Origin: VRUE01 sp963807425
GTDB lineage: Bacteria > Actinomycetota > Thermoleophilia > Solirubrobacterales > 70-9
DNA: 64,000 nucleotides
Direction: 5' to 3'
NCBI GenBank assembly: GCA_963807425.1
Contig: CAWEBZ010000011.1
Location: forward strand, 62,001-126,000
The notes under the pieces are model-generated. The model saw only the letters and a list, made by a program, of their open reading frames with translations. It was not told the DNA's origin and searched no databases. The translations under genes were made by a program, and so were the position numbers. How positions within the stretch are numbered: the stretch's first letter is position 1; each line of letters opens with the position of its first letter. Of the stretch, positions 8,969 to 17,416 are shown piece after piece.

Positions 8969-10372
8969 GTGCCGCGCAAGCTAGGTAGAGACGTAGCGTG
9001 GCTTTGGGCGGGCTATATCGGCCGCGCGGCCGCCTACTTCGGTCTGATCGTCGTCTTCACGCGGGAGCTCGGGCCCGACGGATTTGGATCTCTTGCGCTG
9101 TTCCTTGCGGTCACGCTCGGTGTCTCCCAGGTCGCCGGATCCTGGCCCTTCCTAGCCGTACCGGTGCTCAGTGCACAGGGGCGAACGATCGGAGCCGCGT
9201 TCAGGCCGTCTGCCTACGTGGCCGTGATGGCCACTGCCGCCTCGCTCCTCGTCGCCGTTCCGATCTCCTTTGCGATCCAATCTCGGGCGGCGATCTCTCT
9301 GCTGGCGGTCGTCGCGTACTCGCTTGCGCTGGTTGGCCTGCAAGGGCTGTACGCGATTCAACAGACCGAGGGAAAGATGGCCGGTATAGCCCTCCTTCAG
9401 ACCGCGGACCGGCTGCTTGCCCTCTTTCTTGCCTTCGCTGGCGCCGCCTTCTTCACTCTTGGCGTGCTCGATGCCGAGGTGCTGCTGACCGTGGCCTCTG
9501 TGGTCAGCTGCGCGCTGGCCTTCGCGATCGTCGGTCGGCGGCACAAGCTCTTCCGCCGTCACGTCGATGAGGTCCCCGATCATCCGGTTTCGGCTGTCAT
9601 GGGCGCGGTCGGCGCGATGGGCATCGTCAGTCTCTGTTCCTACGGGGTGGACTGGGCCGACATCTTCATCCTCGCCGCCTTTCGTTCCAATGCAGAGGTC
9701 GGGATCTACTCGCTCGCCTACCAGATCTTCACCTTCGTGGCTCAGCTCGCAACGCTGTGGGCGGTGGTTGCCCTACCGGCTCATGCTCGTTCCACCGCCT
9801 CCGGTTATGACCTCGTAGATCAGCTCCCGCTCCCGCGCCTCGCTGCCTACACAGGCCTCTGGGCTGCGCTGATCGCAGCTGCGGCGGTCGGCTCGGTCAT
9901 CTTCCTACCGATCGCTTTCGGGCCCGACTTCGCCGATGCCGCAACCCCACTGTTGGTGCTGCTCGCCGGCAGTGGAATCTTTGCCGCGGTCTACTTCGCG
10001 GTGCTGCCCGGTCTGATTGCCACAGGGCGTAGTGGTCTGGTTGCGAAGGTTGCTGGCGGGTCGGTCGCTATCAACATCGTCCTCGACGTGATCCTGGTGC
10101 CGATTCTGGGGGTGTTGGGACCGGCCCTGGCGACGGTCGGCCAGTCTCTCTTCGGCACGATCGTCCTCGCCGGCATAGTGCTGGGTGTCAGGCCGACACT
10201 TCGCCTTCTTGCCGTGGGCGTGCCGGCAATGCTCGGCGCGACGCTGCTGGCGATCGATCCCGACGATGCCCGCCTGGCGATCGTTTGTGCGCTGATCGCC
10301 GTCGGGACCGGCCTTTGGGGGTTGGCCATGACTCACCGCGCGGGGGGTCTGCCAACGGCGGCTCGTGTCTAG
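8969..10372 (+). CDS. Polysaccharide flippase (MOP superfamily, Wzx-like)
   Basis: 467 aa from GTG 8969, almost entirely hydrophobic, with 12-14 predicted membrane helices and the pattern of the MATE/MVF/Wzx superfamily (YSLAYQIFTFVAQLATL; ARG-type loops). Such proteins flip lipid-linked sugars or other amphiphiles across the membrane. No glycosyltransferases lie beside it. An AT-rich stretch at 8900-8960 with a TTATATAAAG core may be its promoter. It overlaps the longest form of the response regulator frame. Confidence 0.8.
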   Translation: MPRKLGRDVAWLWAGYIGRAAAYFGLIVVFTRELGPDGFGSLALFLAVTLGVSQVAGSWPFLAVPVLSAQGRTIGAAFRPSAYVAVMATAASLLVAVPISFAIQSRAAISLLAVVAYSLALVGLQGLYAIQQTEGKMAGIALLQTADRLLALFLAFAGAAFFTLGVLDAEVLLTVASVVSCALAFAIVGRRHKLFRRHVDEVPDHPVSAVMGAVGAMGIVSLCSYGVDWADIFILAAFRSNAEVGIYSLAYQIFTFVAQLATLWAVVALPAHARSTASGYDLVDQLPLPRLAAYTGLWAALIAAAAVGSVIFLPIAFGPDFADAATPLLVLLAGSGIFAAVYFAVLPGLIATGRSGLVAKVAGGSVAINIVLDVILVPILGVLGPALATVGQSLFGTIVLAGIVLGVRPTLRLLAVGVPAMLGATLLAIDPDDARLAIVCALIAVGTGLWGLAMTHRAGGLPTAARV

Positions 10373-10406
10373 GAACGCCACCCCAACCCTGGCTAGCATC
10401 GGAGAG

Positions 10407-11078
10407 ATGGAGATCTTGGTTGTCGAGGACGAGGCAGCCATCGTGGACTTCCTCGAGCGGGGTCTCGAGGCCGAGGGGTACGGGATCAGCGTCGCCACCG
10501 ACGGGGAGGAGGGCGAGCGGCTGGCGCTTGCCGGCAGCTTCGACCTCGTGATCCTCGACCGGATGCTGCCTAAGCGCAACGGGATGGAGGTCCTGGCGGC
10601 GATCAAGCGCGCGAGGCCAACGCTTCCCGTAATCCTGCTCACTGCCAAGGGGGAGGTCGGCGACCGGGTCGAGGGACTCGATCTCGGTGCCACCGACTAC
10701 ATAGTCAAGCCCTTCGCCTTCGAAGAGCTTGCGGCTCGAATTCGCGCGCACCTACGCGAGCCGAGCGGCGAGCCAATCTCGTTGGAGGCCGGGGGGATCA
10801 AGCTCGACCTGCTCGAGCGCCGTGCCGAGCGCGACGGAATCTCGGTTCGGCTCGCGGATCGAGAGGCGGACCTGCTCGCCTATCTGATGCGCCGCCCGGG
10901 TCAGATCTGCTCCCGGGAGCAGATCCTCTCATCGGTCTGGGGCTATGACCACGATCCCGGCACCAACGTCGTTCAGGTCTACATCGGCTATCTGCGGAGA
11001 CGGCTGTCCAGGCCGGGCTCTCCGCTCCCATTGGAGACGGTCCGCACGGTTGGGTATCGGCTGGTCGAGGCGAAATGA
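10407..11078 (+). CDS. OmpR/PhoB-family response regulator
   Basis: 223 aa from ATG 10407 (SD GGAGAG). A GTG at 10365, overlapping the flippase stop, is an alternative. The receiver domain has the acidic pair (VEDE), phosphoacceptor D51 (VILDRMLP) and K (IVKPF). A C-terminal winged helix follows, with WGYDHDPGTNVVQVYIGYLRRR-type features. It overlaps the kinase gene by four bases, so the two form one two-component system. Its position just upstream of the lanthipeptide cluster makes it a candidate regulator of that cluster. Confidence 0.95.
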   Translation: MEILVVEDEAAIVDFLERGLEAEGYGISVATDGEEGERLALAGSFDLVILDRMLPKRNGMEVLAAIKRARPTLPVILLTAKGEVGDRVEGLDLGATDYIVKPFAFEELAARIRAHLREPSGEPISLEAGGIKLDLLERRAERDGISVRLADREADLLAYLMRRPGQICSREQILSSVWGYDHDPGTNVVQVYIGYLRRRLSRPGSPLPLETVRTVGYRLVEAK

Positions 11079-12205
11079 GAAGCGCCTGGGGTCGCCTCGG
11101 CCTCCGCGGCAGGCTTGCGCTCTCGATTGGAGGGATCGTGCTGGCGATCTGCGCGGTTTTCTTCGTTGCGGCTCGCCACGAGATGAGCGAGCTATCCGGA
11201 GTGATTCTGCAAGAAGAGGTCGAAGAGGGGATCCCGCTTGGGAGCGAGGCGGTTCGCAGCAAGGAGGCGCATCTTGAACCGATCGAAGACGCCCAGGACG
11301 ACATGGAGAGGACCTTTCTAATCGCTGCCGCGCTCACGCTGGGCGCGGCGCTGATAGCGGGCTACCTGGTGGCCTCTCGCATGGCGGCGCCCCTAAGGCG
11401 CCTCGCTCGCACTGCGGCGGCTGTCGATGCCGGGGATCTCACTCCCCGCACTGGAGGCGATCCGTCAGCCGTTGCGGAGGTGCGTGTGCTCGCCGAGGCC
11501 TTCGACCACATGCTCGACCGCCTCGACGAGGCCTTCTCCCGTCAGCGCAGGTTCGTCTCTGATGCCTCTCACGAGCTGCGGACGCCACTGACGGCGATTC
11601 GCGGTCAGCTCGAAGTGCTCGGCCGCAGCGAGCACATTGACCCAGAGGAGGTGCGGCACGTCGAACGAACGGTCCTGATCGAGATGGCCAGGATCGAACG
11701 CCTGGTTGACGATCTCCTGGCCCTGGCACGCCTCGACGAGGGCCTGTCCCTCGAGCGTCAGGAAATCTCGGTTGGCCCCTTCCTCCGGCGCCTCGTCCAG
11801 GCCGACCCTGGAGAGATCTCATTGGGGGATCTGCCGGAGGGCACCTTCGAGGGCGATCCCGATCGCCTGGCCCAGGCGATCCGCAACCTGCTCGGTAACG
11901 CTCGTCGTCACGCTGGTCCGGGCGGCTCGGTCATGGTCGGCGCTGGTGCGGAGCAGGGGCCGCTGACCATCTGGGTCGACGACGACGGGCCGGGAATACC
12001 CGCGGCCGAGCGAGAGGAGATCTTCAATCGCTTCTACCGCAGCGAGAGCGCCCGCGACAGGCACTCGGGCGGCAGTGGCCTCGGCTTGGCGATTACTCGC
12101 TCGATCGTCGAGTCGCACGGCGGCAGGGTCTGGGCCGAAGAGTCGCCGCTTGGCGGCGCCCGCATCATCTTCGAGCTCTCCGGCTTCCGCGTGAGAACGC
12201 GTTGA
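11075..12205 (+). CDS. Sensor histidine kinase (HAMP-HisKA-HATPase)
   Basis: 376 aa. One N-terminal membrane helix (about residues 12-30), a short extracytoplasmic loop, a second helix (about 75-95), a HAMP linker, the H-box DASHELRTP with H166, then the ATPase domain with N-box (NLLGNARRHAG), G1 (DDDGPGIP) and G2 (GSGLGLAI). It autophosphorylates and passes phosphate to the regulator encoded just upstream. The sensory loop is only about 45 residues, so it probably senses a membrane or small ligand signal. Confidence 0.95.
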   Translation: MRSAWGRLGLRGRLALSIGGIVLAICAVFFVAARHEMSELSGVILQEEVEEGIPLGSEAVRSKEAHLEPIEDAQDDMERTFLIAAALTLGAALIAGYLVASRMAAPLRRLARTAAAVDAGDLTPRTGGDPSAVAEVRVLAEAFDHMLDRLDEAFSRQRRFVSDASHELRTPLTAIRGQLEVLGRSEHIDPEEVRHVERTVLIEMARIERLVDDLLALARLDEGLSLERQEISVGPFLRRLVQADPGEISLGDLPEGTFEGDPDRLAQAIRNLLGNARRHAGPGGSVMVGAGAEQGPLTIWVDDDGPGIPAAEREEIFNRFYRSESARDRHSGGSGLGLAITRSIVESHGGRVWAEESPLGGARIIFELSGFRVRTR

Positions 12206-12255
12206 GTGTGAGTGTCAACGTTTTGGTCCCTACTTACTTCAATTATTTAAAATAC

Positions 12256-12285
12256 TTGACTTATGTGTTTTCTTCGGCATAGACT
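12256..12285 (+). promoter_or_regulatory. Likely promoter of the lanthipeptide operon
   Basis: TTGACT (12256-12261), 18-base spacer, TAGACT (12280-12285), in an AT-rich island that stands out from its GC-rich surroundings. A GGAGGG Shine-Dalgarno lies just ahead of ATG 12327, giving a leader of about 35 bases. Called from consensus only. Confidence 0.6.
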
Positions 12286-12326
12286 CAGCCGACCGGCCCC
12301 ATGTCTGCGGAAACTGGAGGGTTCGA

Positions 12327-12881
12327 ATGGCCAAGCAGCAGCGTTCTGGGCGCGGCAAAGGTGTGCCATATCACCCCTTGGTCGAGGCGCTGGCCTCGGA
12401 CCCGAACAAGCCTCCGGAGCGGGCGAAGAGGTTGTTCGGCTTTCCAGGGCCCGCGGCGGAAGCGAGCTCGACGCGGCTATGGCTGGATCTGGATCTGACC
12501 GGCTACATCGACGTCCCCAACGACGCCATCAAGCACAGCCAGACACTGGAGGACGACCGGGGAACGATTCTCTGGGTCGACCCCGCTGCCACGCTGACTT
12601 ACTCCAGCATCCAGTCGCACGAGGTCCAGGCGGATTTCCTCGGCGGCTCGATCGCCGAGCGCAACCTCGCCGCCGCGATGCCACCCCGGGGCTCGATCGA
12701 GCTGGCGGCATTCAAGCGTCGGTTCGAAAGCCCCTTTGGGCCGCCCTGCTTGAAGCCGATGACAGGTGACCACAACCTGTGTCACACCTGGGAAGACGAC
12801 TGCATCACCCCGGTGTTCCACTGCGCAGAACGGACACCCGACCTCACCTGTCCGCCCAGCGTAGAGAACCCCTGCCGGTGA
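12327..12881 (+). CDS. Candidate lanthipeptide precursor peptide (long leader, Cys/Thr-rich tail)
   Basis: 184 aa with a good SD. Residues 1-140 contain no cysteine. The last 44 residues hold six cysteines (141, 152, 159, 166, 175, 183) and six Ser/Thr (T146, T154, T161, T170, T174, S178). Equal numbers of Ser/Thr and Cys in a C-terminal tail, next to a kinase, a lyase and a cyclase gene, is what a lanthionine precursor should look like. A leader of about 140 residues is unusually long. I recognise no family for the leader and see no clear double-glycine cleavage site. An alternative is a small structural or enzyme protein of unknown role. Confidence 0.75.
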   Translation: MAKQQRSGRGKGVPYHPLVEALASDPNKPPERAKRLFGFPGPAAEASSTRLWLDLDLTGYIDVPNDAIKHSQTLEDDRGTILWVDPAATLTYSSIQSHEVQADFLGGSIAERNLAAAMPPRGSIELAAFKRRFESPFGPPCLKPMTGDHNLCHTWEDDCITPVFHCAERTPDLTCPPSVENPCR

Positions 12882-12914
12882 GCCAATTGCCGGCCTGCGT
12901 TTGAGTCGGCATAG

Positions 12915-13973
12915 ATGCTGAAGCAGGCGGAGGTCGCCCAGTACCTGCTGCGCCGAGGGTTACTGACGCCTGAGGCGGTAGTGGGCGGCGATCTCCTCAT
13001 CCGCGACATCTCCAGTCGCAACCGCAACTTTGCGGTGGAGACGACCATCGGCCCGTCTTATCTGCTGAAGCAGGGACGCGCGGCCAAGGGTGCCCTGACG
13101 GTGGCCCGCGAAGCGGGTATCTACGAGCAACTCGTGGCCAAGGGCGGCGAGCTGCGCTCCCGGCTGGCGGAGTATGTCGGCTACGACCCCGACGAAGGAG
13201 TGCTGGCGCTCGAGCTGCTGCGCGACGCCGAGGACCTGCGTGCCCGTCACCTGCGCATCGAGGCGTTCCCGGCCGCCCTCGGCGAGGCGCTCGGAGCGGC
13301 TCTCGGCACGGTCCATCGTGAGATGCGGGAAACCAACTCCGAGGCCGCGCTGCCGTGGGTGCTTTCGATGCACCGGCCCGACACCGGTGTGTTTCGCGAC
13401 GTCAGCGCGGCGAACATCGAGCTGATCAAGATCCTCCAGGGCGCCGAAGGTCTAGCCGAGCGCCTCGACCAGCTGCGTGCCGGCTGGCGTGTCGAGACGC
13501 TGATTCACCAGGACGTCAAGTGGGACAACTGCCTGGTCGCGGACGAGGACGACCTGCGCCTGATCGATTGGGAGGTGGCCGTTGCAGGAGACCCTTATTG
13601 GGATCTCGGCTCGGCGCTGAGTCAGTACATCGGCTTCTGGCTGTTCTCCATTCCCGTGACAGGTAGTGAGCCGCCGGCACGCTTTCCGGCGCTCGCGCGC
13701 TATCCGCTCGACACGATGAAGGACGCACTGCGTGCCTGCTGCAAGGGATACGCGGGCGCCTGCAACGGCTTACCGGCGTTGGTTGGCGAGCCGCTGCGGC
13801 GTACGGTCTCCTACACCGGAGCACGATTGATCCAGGGCGCCTTCGAGGTGTCGCAGTTCGATCAGCGGCTCGGCAGCGCCGCGATCCTGCACCTGCAGCT
13901 GGGTGCAAACCTGATCGAGCGGCCCGACGATGCGGCGGCCCAGTTGCTGGGGCTGGCAGCGGCCGCAGGGTGA
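12915..13973 (+). CDS. APH-like phosphotransferase (class V lanthipeptide kinase type, LxmK/TvaC-like)
   Basis: 352 aa with the aminoglycoside-phosphotransferase fold: an N-lobe lysine (YLLKQG), the catalytic loop HQDVKWDN (H198, D200, N205) and the metal-binding LIDWE (D218). In class V lanthipeptide and thioamitide clusters a kinase of this type phosphorylates Ser/Thr in the precursor and a HopA1-like partner removes the phosphate. Here the HopA1-like gene follows with a GTGA overlap and a precursor-like gene lies 33 bases upstream. A resistance or sugar kinase role is possible in isolation, but the context argues against it. Confidence 0.82.
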   Translation: MLKQAEVAQYLLRRGLLTPEAVVGGDLLIRDISSRNRNFAVETTIGPSYLLKQGRAAKGALTVAREAGIYEQLVAKGGELRSRLAEYVGYDPDEGVLALELLRDAEDLRARHLRIEAFPAALGEALGAALGTVHREMRETNSEAALPWVLSMHRPDTGVFRDVSAANIELIKILQGAEGLAERLDQLRAGWRVETLIHQDVKWDNCLVADEDDLRLIDWEVAVAGDPYWDLGSALSQYIGFWLFSIPVTGSEPPARFPALARYPLDTMKDALRACCKGYAGACNGLPALVGEPLRRTVSYTGARLIQGAFEVSQFDQRLGSAAILHLQLGANLIERPDDAAAQLLGLAAAAG

Positions 13974-14968
13974 ACGCCTACCGAGAAACGGTCGCAGCGG
14001 CCCTCGATGAGGTGCGCATCGAGTCCCCGACGAGCTTCTCCTGGTATGGGGAACCCAGTGCGCCGCTGCCCGCCGACGTGATCGAGGAGATGGGCGCGGA
14101 AACCGCCCGCACCTATCTCTGTCGCGAGCTGCAAGATCGTCTCTATTCCAGCTTCTACTGCGCTGGGCGAGCCGTCCCGCGGTCCTCGCTGAGAATGGCG
14201 GAGCAGCCACGCGGCGCCTCCTTCTTCATCGACTCGCTGTCGCGCGCCAACTGCGGAACAGGCAGCCGCGAATCGGGCTGGACGGTCGTCCGCACCGAGG
14301 AGGACGGCCGGCTCGTTGTGTGCCGGGAGGGACTCAGCCTCTGGGCTCGCTCCGACGAGGTTCTGGGCCCGGATACGAGTCCCGACAGCGAGGTGAGCGT
14401 GGCTCTTCCGCCAGAGCTGCTGCGTCTCTCGCCCGGCTTCTACATGGCGCTCGGCGACGAGGAGCTGGCTCTCGGCGAACCCATCGTCCGTCACTACTGG
14501 CACCTGAGCAGCAGCGGTGGGGCGGCGCTGGTCGCGGCGGCCACGCGCGCGCTCAACGAGGGGCGGCTGCCTTTTCGGCTCAAGGTCCTGGTCGACCCGG
14601 CCGGCTACTCCCGCTGCGACGCCGGGGTGCTCTACACCCCGCGCGGACTGCGGGCAGAGGTGGCGAGGCTTCTCTCCTCGCTGTTGGCGGGCCTCGCAGA
14701 GCACCTGCGGCCGAGCACGCCGGCCTTCACCAAGCCCCTGGCCGGCGGCCTCGCGGTTGCCGAGAGCCCGCCTGGCGCCGAGAGCTTCGGCACGCATCGC
14801 TGCGGGCTGCTCGCAGAGGCGATGGTTCGGGCCTTCGAGCTCGGACTCGATGGCGCCTCAGAGCGGCGGCTTGCCATGGTCGAGCAGACCTTCGACGAGC
14901 AGGGCATCTCTCTCGATCGCCCTTACCTCAACGCGGGATCGGTCGACGACTACGAGCTCGTCTCGTGA
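13970..14968 (+). CDS. HopA1-like lyase (LxmY/TvaD-like) for dehydroamino-acid formation
   Basis: 332 aa. The central and C-terminal parts fit the HopA1 effector family seen in RiPP clusters: RHYWHLSSSGG, then PFRLKVLVDPAGYSRCD followed by a VLY segment. In characterised class V systems the HopA1-like protein works with the APH-like kinase to eliminate phosphate, giving Dha/Dhb. It overlaps the kinase by four bases and the cyclase by four bases, so the three enzymes are made together. The catalytic residues of this family are not well defined, so I do not assign them. Confidence 0.8.
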   Translation: MNAYRETVAAALDEVRIESPTSFSWYGEPSAPLPADVIEEMGAETARTYLCRELQDRLYSSFYCAGRAVPRSSLRMAEQPRGASFFIDSLSRANCGTGSRESGWTVVRTEEDGRLVVCREGLSLWARSDEVLGPDTSPDSEVSVALPPELLRLSPGFYMALGDEELALGEPIVRHYWHLSSSGGAALVAAATRALNEGRLPFRLKVLVDPAGYSRCDAGVLYTPRGLRAEVARLLSSLLAGLAEHLRPSTPAFTKPLAGGLAVAESPPGAESFGTHRCGLLAEAMVRAFELGLDGASERRLAMVEQTFDEQGISLDRPYLNAGSVDDYELVS

Positions 14969-16218
14969 GCGAATGCACCTTCCTCGCCGCCGCGCTGCAG
15001 CTGGGTGCCGAGATCGCCGCGAAGGCGATCTGGAGCGACCGGCGCTGCACCTGGGTCGGTGGGACGCCGGATGAAGGGCCCGGTGGGATCGTGATGAACT
15101 ACGCCACCTTCGGACCGGACCTCTACGGCGGCACGGCGGGCGTCGCCCTAGTGCTCGCCGAGCTCTTCGACGCTGGCGGCAAGGCCGAGCCAGGGTTGCG
15201 GCGGACGGCACTGGGGGCGTTCGAGCACGCGCTCACCCGCGCGCATGAGCTGGCGACCTCCACACGCCTCGGGGCCTATTCGGGCCAGCTCGGAGTGGCG
15301 CTTTCCGCTGCAAGGGGCGGGGCGGTGCTGGGCGAGCCGGCTTTGATCGAGCGCGCGGAGGAGCTCACCCAGGCGCTCGACTACGACGCTGGGCCGCTCG
15401 AGAACGACCTCATCGCCGGCCGCGCCGGCGGCATCCTGGCGCTCTTGTCCCTGGGTCAGCTTGGTGTGACCAGCGGCACCCTCGAGCGGGCGGTCGCGCT
15501 TGGCAACGATCTCCTCACCACCGCTGACCGGAGCGAGTCCGGGTGGTCCTGGCCCTCGCCTGCCTTCCCAGGGCAGCGCAACCTGACCGGCCTATCGCAC
15601 GGCACGGCGGGCGTTGCCGTCGCGCTGCTGGAGCTGCACCGGGCGACCGGCGAGGCCGGCTTCCGCGCTGCCGCCGAAGAGGGATTCGCCTACGAGCGAG
15701 CGCTCTACGACGCCCAGGTGCGCAACTGGCCGGATCTGCGCGAGTACACCCTGCGTGACTGGCCGGAGGAGGCCAAGCCGCCCTGCACGACCCTCTGGTG
15801 TCATGGCGCCCCCGGGATCGCGCTCTCGCGGCTGCGCGCGTGCGAGCTCGGGGACGGCAACGGCTGCGCCGAGGAAGCGCGGCTTGCGCTCGAGACCACC
15901 GCCACCGCGGTCCGTGCGCAGCTCTCCACAGGCAACTACTCGCTTTGCCATGGGGTTGCCGGCAACGCTGAGGTCCTGGCCGAGGGGGTCGGCCTGCTCG
16001 CGGCAGACGACACCGCGCTCGCCAGCGAGGTTGCGGATATCGGGATCGAGCGCTACCTGAAGACGGACGCCCTCTGGCCGCTCGGTGTGTTCGAGGGGCA
16101 GACCGACAGTCTGATGGTCGGCCGTGCGGGTGTCGCCTACTTCTATTTGCGTCTACACGATCCCGCTCGTCCGTCCCTGCTGTTGCTGCGTTCCGAGTCT
16201 TTCGCGCCGAGCCGCTAA
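14965..16218 (+). CDS. Stand-alone LanC-like lanthionine cyclase
   Basis: 417 aa from GTG 14965, which overlaps the lyase stop (GTGA). The zinc ligands of LanC are all present: WCHGAPG (C279) and LCHG (C328, H329), along with LSHGTAG and the LYGGTAG, YSGQLG and AGRAGG glycine motifs of the alpha-toroid. The C-terminal SLMVGRAGVAYFYLRL and LLLLRSES resemble the cyclase half of LanM enzymes. It should catalyse addition of cysteine thiols to dehydroamino acids. Known class V clusters generally lack a canonical LanC, which makes this set distinctive. Confidence 0.9.
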   Translation: MSECTFLAAALQLGAEIAAKAIWSDRRCTWVGGTPDEGPGGIVMNYATFGPDLYGGTAGVALVLAELFDAGGKAEPGLRRTALGAFEHALTRAHELATSTRLGAYSGQLGVALSAARGGAVLGEPALIERAEELTQALDYDAGPLENDLIAGRAGGILALLSLGQLGVTSGTLERAVALGNDLLTTADRSESGWSWPSPAFPGQRNLTGLSHGTAGVAVALLELHRATGEAGFRAAAEEGFAYERALYDAQVRNWPDLREYTLRDWPEEAKPPCTTLWCHGAPGIALSRLRACELGDGNGCAEEARLALETTATAVRAQLSTGNYSLCHGVAGNAEVLAEGVGLLAADDTALASEVADIGIERYLKTDALWPLGVFEGQTDSLMVGRAGVAYFYLRLHDPARPSLLLLRSESFAPSR

Positions 16219-16276
16219 GGCGTCAGGTTCGAGTCCTGGCTGTCCCGCTCGAGTCTCTTCCTGAAAGGCTGGGGTC

Positions 16277-17005
16277 GTGCGCGTTGAGTTGTTCAACGTC
16301 GGCTGGTTGACCGCGCCCGCGGCGCTGATGCGCCGAGGGGAGCCGCAGGGGCCGCTGATCCGGTTCCCCGTGCCCGCCTATCTAGTCGAGGTGGGGGAGG
16401 AGCGGATCCTGGTCGACACCGGGCTGAATCCGGCTGCGGTTGCCGATCCAGAGGGGTTCTACGGAGGATCGGATGCGATCGGCCTGTTCGGGTTCGAGCA
16501 GGAGCTGAGCATCGCCGAGCAGGTCGATCTCGACGCCCTGACGATGGTCGTCCTCACCCACCTGCACTGGGACCACGTCGGCGGGCTGCCGCTGGTGCCG
16601 GCGTCGGTTCCGCTGGTGATCCAGAAGCGCGAGTGGGCTGCGGGGCACGATCCCGCAATGGTGGAGAGCAACTTCTACTTTCCCCGCGACTACGACGGCG
16701 AGGAGCGTCGTCTCGTCCTCGTCGACGGCGATCACGATCTGTTGGGCGATGGCTCGATCGAGCTCCTGCTCACACCGGGGCACACGCCCGGCCACCAGTC
16801 GGTCCGCGTCGGCGACCTCGTCGTCGGCGCCGACGTCGTGCACTTCGCCGATGGGCTGGATGACCATCGCTTTCCCTTGTTCGGCGATGACCACGACGAG
16901 CAGGGGCGCTCGGCCGATCGCCTGCGCGAGCTGCGCGATGCGGGCCTCACCGTGATGCCGGGGCATGACCCGCACGTCCTGCGCCCAGGCCTGTTGACTC
17001 CCTAG
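16277..17005 (+). CDS. MBL-fold hydrolase of the N-acyl-homoserine lactonase type
   Basis: 242 aa from GTG 16277. It has the HxHxDH zinc motif (LTHLHWDHVGG), a second histidine in LLTPGHTPGHQSV, an aspartate in VVGADVV and a final histidine (MPGHDPHV): the full set for two zinc ions, in the arrangement of AttM/AiiA-like lactonases. The true substrate is unknown. It begins 58 bases after the cyclase gene and could share its transcript, but nothing ties it to the peptide pathway. Confidence 0.85.
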   Translation: MRVELFNVGWLTAPAALMRRGEPQGPLIRFPVPAYLVEVGEERILVDTGLNPAAVADPEGFYGGSDAIGLFGFEQELSIAEQVDLDALTMVVLTHLHWDHVGGLPLVPASVPLVIQKREWAAGHDPAMVESNFYFPRDYDGEERRLVLVDGDHDLLGDGSIELLLTPGHTPGHQSVRVGDLVVGADVVHFADGLDDHRFPLFGDDHDEQGRSADRLRELRDAGLTVMPGHDPHVLRPGLLTP

Positions 17006-17028
17006 TCATTCGCACATTTATACGAATG
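16994..17028 (+). promoter_or_regulatory. Promoter and ArsR/SmtB-type operator
   Basis: TTGACT (16994-16999) lies 17 bases before TTTATA (17017-17022). An inverted repeat CATTCG (17007-17012) / CGAATG (17023-17028) with a 10-base gap overlaps the -10 region. Size and position fit an autorepressor site for the metal sensor starting at 17037. Confidence 0.65.
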
Positions 17029-17036
17029 TTTGTAGG

Positions 17037-17405
17037 ATGGAGCGCATCACAGCCAACGCCGACACCTGCGATCTGCTCTGTATCGATCTGCCCAAGGCCG
17101 AGCGGGTCCGCAAGGGGCTTCCCCCTACTGAGGAGCTCGAGCTGCTGGCCGCGGGGGCGAAGGCGCTCGGTGACCCCACCCGGCTCGCGATCGCACTCGC
17201 CCTCGAGGCAGGGGAGTCGGCGTGCGTTTGCGACCTCGCCTGGATCGCCGGCCGCGACGAGCGCCTCGTCTCCCATCATCTTCGCCTGCTCAAGGTCGCC
17301 GGCCTGGCTCGCTCCCAGCGCAACGGAAAGATGGTCGTCTACGAGTTGACCGGGCGCGGCCGGACTCTGCTGGCCGCGGTGGCAGGCCAGGGGATCGCCG
17401 CCTAG
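17037..17405 (+). CDS. CadC-like ArsR/SmtB metal-sensing repressor
   Basis: 122 aa. The N-terminus has DTCDLLCIDLPKAERV, matching the CadC-type N-terminal cysteines, and the recognition-helix region carries the metal-binding ACVCDLAW. The winged helix (HHLRLLKVAGL) is typical of ArsR/SmtB. These cysteines suggest Cd/Pb/Zn sensing. No efflux ATPase is next to it; the downstream genes are an ICMT-like membrane methyltransferase and a class I methyltransferase. Likely autoregulated through the site at 17007-17028. Confidence 0.88.
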   Translation: MERITANADTCDLLCIDLPKAERVRKGLPPTEELELLAAGAKALGDPTRLAIALALEAGESACVCDLAWIAGRDERLVSHHLRLLKVAGLARSQRNGKMVVYELTGRGRTLLAAVAGQGIAA

Positions 17406-17416
17406 GCGGCCTGGCT

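Noticed and set aside
14320..14964. Upstream extension of the cyclase frame
   Set aside because: It overlaps the HopA1-like gene in another frame and has no LanC features; GTG 14965 with the GTGA overlap is the start.
13970..16218. A single LanM- or LanKC-type synthetase
   Set aside because: The kinase, lyase and cyclase are three separate overlapping frames with their own starts; no fused synthetase is present.
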